In this document: one piece after another, positions 20,886 to 25,957 of the stretch | How positions within the stretch are numbered: position 1 is the stretch's first letter | Layout of the letters: every line of letters starts with the position of its first letter | DNA from: an uncultured Oscillospiraceae bacterium | GTDB taxonomy: Bacteria; Bacillota; Clostridia; Oscillospirales; Oscillospiraceae | Assembly (NCBI GenBank): GCA_910578575.1 | Contig: CAJTQP010000032.1 | Span: 1-25,957, forward strand | Direction: 5' to 3' | DNA: 25,957 nt | Position numbers and translations under genes: made by a program | Notes under the pieces: generated by a model | What the model was told of the DNA's origin: nothing | Database searches by the model: none | The model's input: only the letters and a program-made list of their open reading frames with translations

Positions 20886-21979
20886 CGGGGTTCCTCCCTT
20901 CCCTCCAGGGCCGCCAGGCCAAAGCGCACCGCCCGCTCCAGCAGGGGCCGCTGGGCAGGGGGCGCCTGGGTGAGGCGCTGGTACATGCTTTGCAGGAAGA
21001 GGCCGGTGAGGCTGTCCTCCTCCATCCGGGCCCAGAGGGCGGGGCTGAGGATGGTGTTGTCATAGAGTTGGACACTGTAGAAGTGGGAGGCGGCCAGGGC
21101 GGTGAGGGCTTGCAAGTCCGGCTCGTTGCCCTCCTCCCGCTCCCCGGTGAGGATGAAGCGGACGATGTCCTTGGGGTCCGCCTGGGAGAAATAGGCCTCC
21201 AGGACCTGGCGGGGGTCCTTGCCGGTGATGTCCAGCTTGGGGGCCAGGTAGCGGCGCTGGGCCAGGGGGACGAAGTCCAGGCTCACCCGGCCGTCCTCGA
21301 TCTGGCCCAGGTAGACCCCCTTGTCCCCGGTCTCGTCAAAGCTCCGGCCCTCCGGACAGCCGGGCCAGGCGTAAAAGCTGTTCCCCACCCGTTTTAGGCC
21401 CGACGCACTGTGGATGTGGCCCAGGGCCAGATAGTCCAGGCCAGACCCGGCGATGTCCTCATAGGAGACGGGGCCGTAGCGGCTGTTGGGGGAGCTGGGG
21501 TCCCCGTGAAAGCAGCCCACTTTGATGAAGTCGTCCTCTTCTGCCTGGAAGTTCTCCAAGGGGCTGCCCAGGCGGTGGGCGGTGGTGAAGGCGCTGCCGT
21601 AGACCGCCACGTCCAAGGCTGGCAGGGCCACCCGCTCTGGGGCCTCCTGGGAAAAGATATGTACGTTGTCCGGCCACTGGGCGGTGCGGTAGGGGGAGCG
21701 GTCGGTGTAAGGGTCGTGGTTGCCGGGGGCCAGGAAGACCACGGAGTCCAGGCTGTCGAAGACATCGTAGAGGATCTCCAGGGTCTCAGGCCGCACCCGT
21801 TGGCTGTCGAAGAGGTCCCCCGCCAGGAGGAGCAGATCGACCTCGGCGTCTTGGGCCAGGTCTGCCATGCGGTAGAGCAGTTGGCGCTGCTCCTGCCGCC
21901 GCTGGGCCGCCTGTTCGGGGGAGAGGGCACGGAAGGGGGAATCTAGGTGAAAATCCGCGCCGTGAAGAAAGGTCAGCAC
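20882..21979 (-). CDS. YhaO/SbcD-like metallophosphoesterase (DNA repair exonuclease family)
   Basis: This 365-residue protein starts at GTG 21979, with AAAGGAGG 8 nt upstream. The calcineurin-like metal site is complete: GADFHLDSPF (D9, H11), LLLLAGDLFDS, APGNHDPY, a GCFHGDP segment and ALGHIHSA. The C-terminal 130 residues are a helical/capping region as in SbcD/Mre11 relatives. By family it should be a Mn-dependent nuclease that works with the SbcC/YhaN-like ATPase encoded next, with which it overlaps by 4 nt. The ymdB gene ends 30 bp upstream. Confidence 0.9.
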   Translation of the reverse strand: MLTFLHGADFHLDSPFRALSPEQAAQRRQEQRQLLYRMADLAQDAEVDLLLLAGDLFDSQRVRPETLEILYDVFDSLDSVVFLAPGNHDPYTDRSPYRTAQWPDNVHIFSQEAPERVALPALDVAVYGSAFTTAHRLGSPLENFQAEEDDFIKVGCFHGDPSSPNSRYGPVSYEDIAGSGLDYLALGHIHSASGLKRVGNSFYAWPGCPEGRSFDETGDKGVYLGQIEDGRVSLDFVPLAQRRYLAPKLDITGKDPRQVLEAYFSQADPKDIVRFILTGEREEGNEPDLQALTALAASHFYSVQLYDNTILSPALWARMEEDSLTGLFLQSMYQRLTQAPPAQRPLLERAVRFGLAALEGREEPR

Positions 21980-22009
21980 GTAAGCATCCTCCTTTGGTTG
22001 GTGTCGGGG

Positions 22010-22795
22010 TCATTCCCGGATGTCGCAGCGCACCACGTCCACGCAGACGCGGCGCTGGGTGTCGATGGTGAAGAGGGCCCCGTTGAGCTTGGCGGCGCCG
22101 GGGGCGGGCGCATAGCGGGTGGGGAGGCCCCCCAGGAAGCGGTTGATGGAGTGCTCCGGCCGGATGCCCAGAACAGAGCGGTCCGGGCCGGTCATCCCCA
22201 GGTCGGTGAGAAAGCCGGTGCCCTGGGGGAAGATCTGGGTGTCGGCGGTGGGTACGTGGGTGTGGGTGCCCCACACCGCCTGGACCCGGCCGTCCAGATA
22301 CCAGCCCATGGCCCCCTTTTCGCTGGTGGCCTCGGCGTGGAAGTCCACCAGGAGCACGTCACAGTCCTGCCCTGGCCCCGCCAGGATCCGGTCGGCGGCC
22401 CGGAAGGGGGAGGAGAGGTTGGAGTCCAACTGGAAGCGGCCCATGAGGTTCAGCACCCCGATGCGCAGGCCCTCTGGCCCGTCATAGACCCCAAAACCCC
22501 GGCCGGGGAGGCCAGGGGCGTAGTTGGCAGGGCGCAGGATGGTGGGAGAGCTGTCCAGATAGTCGCAGATCTTCCGCTTGCTCCAGGTGTGGTTGCCCAG
22601 GGTGATGACGTCGGCGCCGGCGTCCAGCATCTCTTCGGCGTGGTGGGGCAGCAGGCCCAGGCCCGCGGCGTTCTCCCCGTTGACCACGGTGAAGTGGACG
22701 CCATGTTCCTTTTGCAGTCCCCGCAGATGGCGGCGCAGGCAATCCAGCCCGGTGTCGGAGACCACGTCTCCGATGGCCAGGACACGAAGCAGCAT
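22010..22795 (-). CDS. ymdB: YmdB-type metallophosphoesterase (2',3'-cyclic nucleotide phosphodiesterase family)
   Basis: This 261-residue protein has AAAAGGAGGG about 8 nt before the ATG. The whole chain matches the TIGR00282/YmdB group: LAIGDVVSDTGLDCL, VVNGENAAGLGL, ITLGNHTWSK, a VDFHAEATSEK segment, WGTHTHVPTAD and TDLGMTGP. In B. subtilis YmdB hydrolyses 2',3'-cyclic nucleotides and affects biofilm and motility decisions; there it lies near rny and spoVS. Here it heads an operon with the YhaO- and YhaN-like genes, an arrangement that points to nucleic-acid turnover. Confidence 0.93.
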   Translation of the reverse strand: MLLRVLAIGDVVSDTGLDCLRRHLRGLQKEHGVHFTVVNGENAAGLGLLPHHAEEMLDAGADVITLGNHTWSKRKICDYLDSSPTILRPANYAPGLPGRGFGVYDGPEGLRIGVLNLMGRFQLDSNLSSPFRAADRILAGPGQDCDVLLVDFHAEATSEKGAMGWYLDGRVQAVWGTHTHVPTADTQIFPQGTGFLTDLGMTGPDRSVLGIRPEHSINRFLGGLPTRYAPAPGAAKLNGALFTIDTQRRVCVDVVRCDIRE

Positions 22796-22856
22796 GGGAC
22801 CATCCCTCCTTTTCGTTGCCCACCGCCGGGGACGGCGGGCAGTGTGTTAGACCACT

Positions 22857-22885
22857 ATTATATGCCATTTCTGGGGAAATCGAAA
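22857..22885 (-). promoter_or_regulatory. Promoter of the ymdB operon
   Basis: On the minus strand TATAAT (22862-22857) is perfect; the best -35 at 17 bp is TTTCGA (22885-22880), which is weak. Start of ymdB is 62 bp downstream. Confidence 0.5.
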
Positions 22886-22931
22886 GGAGAAAAACGAAAT
22901 TTTGCAAAAATTATCGAATTTCCCCCGGCGA

Positions 22932-22960
22932 TTGCCAAATCCATCCATCCCGCATAGGAT
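22932..22960 (+). promoter_or_regulatory. Promoter of the proline-rich ferritin-like gene
   Basis: TTGCCA (22932-22937) and TAGGAT (22955-22960) are separated by 17 bp, 29 bp before the ATG. It diverges from the ymdB promoter; the gene-free stretch 22796-22989 holds only these two promoters and ribosome sites. Confidence 0.5.
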
Positions 22961-22989
22961 AGAGAAACGGAAAAAGGAGGTATTGCGCC

Positions 22990-23718
22990 ATGGATGAACG
23001 GCTGAACGCCAGTATGCCGGAGGACCAGAAGGAAGTCTTTGAACGGGTCTGGAAGCGGGTGATGACAGGCAGCCGGGAGAGCTGCCCCATCGCTTGGGGG
23101 GAAGAGGTCGAGGCCAGGGAGGTCCAGCCCCCGACCCCGGAACCCGCGCCGGAACCGGGGGATACGGAGGGGGAGACACCCCCGGAGAACGGCGGCGGGG
23201 AGGAGACGCCCCCCAGCCAGCCCCCGGCACCCCCCCAGGAGGTGCTCCCTGTGCCCCCCTGCACGGACCATCCCAACAACGATTTCCCAGGCTGGGAGGT
23301 CTTGTGTGTGCTGGGGCCCAGTTGTATGGACTGGGTGCCCCTGCTCCAGGAGCTGATCCGCCGCTGCATCGGGGACTGGAAGGAGTATCAAAGACTGTCC
23401 CGGCGGGTGGGGGGCGGCCCAGGGCGGGTGTTTTCCACCCTGGGGAAGGAGAAGCTGCGCCAGGCCAAGCGGCTCTCGGCGGCAGAGTTCCTCATCTCCG
23501 GTGTGCGCTATTGGCCGGAGGGGGAGGGCTTTCCCCCGGCGACTTCGTACTTAGGCACCCTGCGCCGGCGCTTCATGCGGGAGCAGGAGTGCATGGCTGC
23601 CTGCCTGGCCGGGGCAGACGGCTGCGGGGACCCCAGCTTGTCCCAACTGTTCCTGGAATTGGCCAAGGAGGACTGGGACTTTGCCGGGCGCATCCGCAGT
23701 CTGCTGGAACAGGTTTAA
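22990..23718 (+). CDS. Ferritin-like (four-helix) domain protein with proline/glutamate-rich linker
   Basis: This 242-residue protein has AAAAAGGAGG before the ATG. Residues 1-35 are helical and charged. Residues about 44-90 are a low-complexity linker rich in Pro, Glu and Gly (TPEPAPEPGD, PPSQPPAPP). Residues about 115-242 look like a four-helix ferritin/rubrerythrin-like domain: LLQELIRRCIGDWKEYQRLSRR, a KLRQAKRLSAAEFLISG segment and two further helices. The usual ExxH metal ligands seem replaced (KLRQAKR where a His is expected), so a metal-free structural role is possible. No signal peptide. The family assignment rests on pattern recognition and is tentative. Its stop overlaps that of the converging CBS gene. 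Confidence 0.65.
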   Translation: MDERLNASMPEDQKEVFERVWKRVMTGSRESCPIAWGEEVEAREVQPPTPEPAPEPGDTEGETPPENGGGEETPPSQPPAPPQEVLPVPPCTDHPNNDFPGWEVLCVLGPSCMDWVPLLQELIRRCIGDWKEYQRLSRRVGGGPGRVFSTLGKEKLRQAKRLSAAEFLISGVRYWPEGEGFPPATSYLGTLRRRFMREQECMAACLAGADGCGDPSLSQLFLELAKEDWDFAGRIRSLLEQV

Positions 23719-24152
23719 GGCTGGCGGATGTTTTCGGAGATGTCCAAAAGGGCCCGCGAGACCTCCATCTCGTAGCGGCCGCATTTGGCCAGGTCCCCCA
23801 GGGAGACCATCCCCACCACCTGGCCTCGCTCCACCACCGGCAGGCGGCGGATCTGCTTGCTTGACATGAGCTGGGCCGCCTGGCGGATGTCGTCCTCCGG
23901 GGCGACGGCGCAGGGGTAGCGGGTCATGATCTCCCCCACCTTCAGCCCCCCAGGGTCCTCCTCGGCGGCCACGCAGCGCAGGATGATGTCCCGGTCGCTG
24001 ATGATGCCCTGGAGGACCCCCTTGGAAGAGCAGACGGGGAGGGCCCCCACATTGTGCCGGGCCAGGAGCCGGGCCGCCAGGGCGGCGCTCTCCCCCGGCT
24101 CGATGCTGACCACATTCTGGTTCATAATATCGCGTACTTGCAAAAAAACCAC
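23715..24152 (-). CDS. CBS-pair domain protein
   Basis: This 145-residue protein consists of two CBS domains: VRDIMNQNVVSIEPGESAA to GIISDRDIILR, and VGEIMTRYPCAVAPEDDI to GMVSLGDLAKCG. Such stand-alone CBS pairs bind adenine nucleotides (AMP, ATP, SAM or c-di-AMP) and regulate a partner; the partner is unknown. The start is either GTG 24152 (AAAGGA 6 nt upstream) or TTG 24143 (GAGGTGG 5 nt upstream, giving the more family-like QVRDIM start). Both sites lie in the terminator of the upstream lipoprotein gene. The stop codon overlaps the convergent gene's stop (TTAA). Confidence 0.88.
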   Translation of the reverse strand: MVFLQVRDIMNQNVVSIEPGESAALAARLLARHNVGALPVCSSKGVLQGIISDRDIILRCVAAEEDPGGLKVGEIMTRYPCAVAPEDDIRQAAQLMSSKQIRRLPVVERGQVVGMVSLGDLAKCGRYEMEVSRALLDISENIRQP

Positions 24153-24194
24153 CTCGTTTCCTTTTCCATAGTTTGGGCAGGAAACGGGGTGGTT
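24142..24194 (-). terminator. Terminator overlapping the CBS gene's ribosome site and start
   Basis: On the minus strand AACCACCCCGTTTCC (24194-24180) pairs with GGAAACGAGGTGGTT (24161-24147), 15 bp with one T-G pair, followed by a run of T to 24142. It ends the lipoprotein gene. The descending arm holds GGAAACGAGG, the CBS gene's ribosome site, and its GTG start; the T-run abuts the alternative TTG start. Confidence 0.8.
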
Positions 24195-24209
24195 ATGCGT
24201 GGTGGGGGC

Positions 24210-25073
24210 TCATGGGGCGATGGGGTCCAGCTGTTGGAGGCTGGCTTGGGCGCCGCAGGCGGTGATGTAGGGCAGGAGTTCTTGGTAGGCGGCTTCGGGG
24301 GAAGTGGCATCGGAGGGGTAGTAGCACCACTGGGAGAGGATGCTGTGGGCGTAGTTGCAGTGGATGTTGCCGGTGTAGATTTGCACCAGGGGATCGGTGA
24401 TCCAGTTGCTGGTCTGGGGGGCGCAGTCGGGGCGGTAGGTGAAATAGCGCTGGCCGTCCTGGACGTAGATGATGTGGACGCTTAGGTCCTCCGGGGTGAG
24501 GGACAGGCGCTCTGGCTGCTGGGCCATCTCGTTGTAGTCGTTGGCGGCGGTGACTGTTTGGAAATAGAAATCTTCCAGGTGGGCGGCGAGGATGTCTGCC
24601 TCTTGGCCGCGGTACTGCTCTGGGACCAGGAGGTTCAGAGTGCGCTCGTCCTGGATGAGCTGGTCCAGGAGGGGGGTTCCGTCGGCGGTTTCCATGGGGT
24701 TTTGGGCAAAATAGTTGGGGCTGACCCGGATGCAGTGGCCGTTGGGGTCGATCTCCACGGGGAGGTGGCAGGTATTCATGGTGTAGAGGGGGGTGCCGCT
24801 GTCGTCGATGGACTGGTAGTTGTAGGCGTCCATGACGAAGGCGGCGGTGTTGGCCTCCAGCTGGGCCAGGAGCTGCTGGCTGCGCTGAGCAATGGCCAGG
24901 TAGGCGGCGCTGTCGTCCTCGCCGCTGTTTGTCAGGACGGTGGCGTAGATGCCCTGGCAGTCCGCCCACTTGGGGTCCTGGGCCTGGGGGTTGGGGGCGG
25001 GGGTGCAGGCGGCTAGGGCGAGAGAGGCGAGGAAAATGCCAAAGACGGCAAGATCTTGGAAGGTCTTTTTCAT
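24210..25073 (-). CDS. Putative lipoprotein of unknown function
   Basis: This 287-residue protein begins with a lipoprotein signal: MKKTFQDLAV, a hydrophobic core and LALAAC with the lipidated Cys at 23. The mature part has no further membrane segment. Segments IRVSPNYFAQNPMETADGTP, LNLLVPEQYRGQEADI and DFYFQTV recall the extracytoplasmic part of DUF1430-type bacteriocin-associated membrane proteins; this is a weak resemblance from memory. The mature part has several cysteines (for example C-H-L-P, GHCIRV, DCAPQ). AAAGGAG lies about 7 nt before the ATG. Probably transcribed alone. Confidence 0.75.
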   Translation of the reverse strand: MKKTFQDLAVFGIFLASLALAACTPAPNPQAQDPKWADCQGIYATVLTNSGEDDSAAYLAIAQRSQQLLAQLEANTAAFVMDAYNYQSIDDSGTPLYTMNTCHLPVEIDPNGHCIRVSPNYFAQNPMETADGTPLLDQLIQDERTLNLLVPEQYRGQEADILAAHLEDFYFQTVTAANDYNEMAQQPERLSLTPEDLSVHIIYVQDGQRYFTYRPDCAPQTSNWITDPLVQIYTGNIHCNYAHSILSQWCYYPSDATSPEAAYQELLPYITACGAQASLQQLDPIAP

Positions 25074-25126
25074 GGTGGGTGGCTCCTTTTCTCTGGATTG
25101 GGGCGGTTGCCCCTGACTGTGCGTTT

Positions 25127-25135
25127 AGTATAGCA
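25127..25135 (-). promoter_or_regulatory. Extended -10 promoter of the lipoprotein gene
   Basis: On the minus strand TGC precedes TATACT (25132-25127), an extended -10. The only hexamer at the right -35 distance, TATCAT, is weak. The ATG is 53 bp downstream. Confidence 0.45.
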
Positions 25136-25180
25136 GGGGCGGGTTTAAGATGATACGCAGAGGGGATGAAGATTTCATGA

Positions 25181-25245
25181 AGATTGAAAAATTTACCGGA
25201 GAGGGGAAATTTTCTCTTTTCAATCTCGATCAAAAGTGCTATGAT
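25181..25245 (+). promoter_or_regulatory. Ferritin promoter with long inverted repeat across the -35 box
   Basis: TTTCAA (25218-25223), 16 bp, then TATGAT (25240-25245) with an upstream TG (extended -10). AGATTGAAAA (25181-25190) and TTTTCAATCT (25217-25226) are perfect 10-bp inverted repeats 26 bp apart, and the right arm covers the -35. A regulator binding both arms would block RNA polymerase. Confidence 0.5.
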
Positions 25246-25286
25246 GTGTTTGCAAAAACTTCTCACAGAAAGGATGGAACCTCACT

Positions 25287-25796
25287 ATGGACGCAAACGT
25301 CGCAAAACTCATCAACGAACAAATCACCCATGAATTCTATTCCGCCTACCTGTATCTGGACTTTGCCAACTACTATGCCTCCGTGGGCTTGGATGGCTTT
25401 GAGAATTGGTACCGCATCCAGGCCCAGGAGGAGCAGTCCCATGCCATGCTGTTCTATCAGTACCTCCACAACAACGGCGAGAAGGTGACCCTGGGGGCCA
25501 TCAAGCAGCCCGACAAGGTGCTCAAGGACCACATGGATCCCCTGAAGGCCGGGCTGGAGCATGAGAAGCTGGTGACCAGCCTCATCAATGGCATCTATGC
25601 CGCTGCCATGGAGGCCCACGACTACCGGGCGATGCAGGTGCTGGACTGGTTCGTGAAGGAGCAGGGCGAGGAGGAGAAGAACGCCGCGGATATGATCACC
25701 AAGATGGAGCTCTTCGGCGGCGACTCCAAGGGCCTGTATATGCTCAACAGTGAGTTGAAGGACCGGGTGTATTCGGAGCCCTCCTTGACGCTCTAA
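25287..25796 (+). CDS. ftnA: Ferritin (iron-storage, FtnA type)
   Basis: This 169-residue protein has GAAAGGATGG before the ATG. It forms a 24-subunit shell that oxidises and stores iron. The four-helix bundle is clear: NEQITHEFYSAYLYLDFA (first Glu ligand E16), YRIQAQEEQSHAMLFYQYL (E48/E49, H52), a third helix with LEHEKLV, and VLDWFVKEQGEEEKNA with the last Glu/Gln ligands. The C-terminus is short, as in prokaryotic ferritins without haem. The stop lies 8 bp before the second BIME-like element, which may end the transcript. Confidence 0.96.
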   Translation: MDANVAKLINEQITHEFYSAYLYLDFANYYASVGLDGFENWYRIQAQEEQSHAMLFYQYLHNNGEKVTLGAIKQPDKVLKDHMDPLKAGLEHEKLVTSLINGIYAAAMEAHDYRAMQVLDWFVKEQGEEEKNAADMITKMELFGGDSKGLYMLNSELKDRVYSEPSLTL

Positions 25797-25804
25797 GGTA
25801 ACGT

Positions 25805-25957
25805 GCGGGCCGGCGAGGGCGCCGGCCCCTACATCCAACGTGGGCACACGCAAGACAGGCATGTTCACACGGTAGGCCCGACCACGCAGATTGTGAACCT
25901 ATGGGTGGTGAGGACCCCGGCGTGTCTTTGTAGGGGACGCCGCCCTCGGCGTCCCGC
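25805..25957. repeat. BIME-like intergenic element, copy 2
   Basis: Unit A (25805-25833) and unit B (25929-25957) are identical in sequence to those at 4419-4447 and 4544-4572, in the same inverted arrangement. The inner repeat is GTTCACA (25863-25869) and TGTGAAC (25892-25898). The spacer differs from copy 1 in most positions between unit A and the inner repeat but is nearly the same just before unit B (GGTGGTGAGGAC-CCGGCG). The window ends exactly at the end of unit B, so the right boundary is not fully seen. Confidence 0.85.

Noticed and set aside
1..25957. tRNA, rRNA, transposase, integrase and known riboswitch classes
   Set aside because: I looked for cloverleaf patterns, rRNA-conserved runs, transposase motifs and the common riboswitch cores and saw none that I could support.

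Overview
The window looks like a GC-rich Clostridia chromosome, most likely Oscillospirales (Oscillospiraceae-like gut Firmicutes). The reasons are the SCIFF ranthipeptide pair (a Clostridia hallmark), strong AAGGAGG ribosome sites, sigma-A promoters, a spoVB/yabM-like flippase next to mazG and HU, YmdB and RqcP homologues, and GC-rich codons with 'GTG' and 'TTG' starts. The taxon is an inference; no rRNA or tRNA gene is present. I see no phage, transposase, integron or CRISPR array.

Layout. 1-2048 (minus) is the N-terminal 682 residues of a secreted, repeat-type surface protein that runs off the left edge. 2184-2543 (minus) is a small membrane protein. 2613-4270 (plus) is a SCIFF peptide and its radical SAM maturase, with a hairpin between them. 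4271-4657 has no gene; it holds a degenerate 28-29 bp tandem repeat and a BIME-like paired palindrome. A second copy of the palindrome element closes the window at 25805-25957. 4658-5527 holds a small acidic protein and a SanA/YdcF-like membrane protein. 5570-12024 is a copper unit: a promoter with operator-like palindromes, a Cu(I) P-type ATPase fused in frame to a CopZ-like domain that has its own internal ribosome site, and a large hybrid histidine kinase. 12078-12378 (minus) is an Rpn-family nuclease/transposase gene with a large internal deletion; its C-terminal part survives as a translatable ORF.

12588-16353 (plus) carries purine salvage (punA, mtaD) and a SpoVB-like flippase; mazG and hup follow. 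rqcP and lepB run the opposite way from 18549 and converge on hup at a bidirectional terminator. 18550-18992 has no gene but contains a dense run of GC-rich hairpins ending in a 17-bp-stem terminator. 18993-22795 (minus) is an operon of ymdB, a YhaO/SbcD-like phosphoesterase and a membrane-anchored YhaN/SbcC-like ATPase. 22990-23718 (plus) is a proline-rich ferritin-like protein. 23715-24152 (minus) is a CBS-pair protein. 24210-25073 (minus) is a lipoprotein. 25287-25796 (plus) is a ferritin.

How the parts connect. The clearest functional groups are SCIFF maturation, copper export with a linked chaperone domain and sensor kinase, nucleoside salvage and house-cleaning (PunA, MtaD, MazG), and a nucleic-acid repair/phosphodiesterase operon. 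The points most worth testing are the internal CopZ start, the Rpn remnant, the hairpin cluster at 18664-18985, the BIME-like element, and a terminator whose stem and T-tract overlap the ribosome site and start of the CBS gene.
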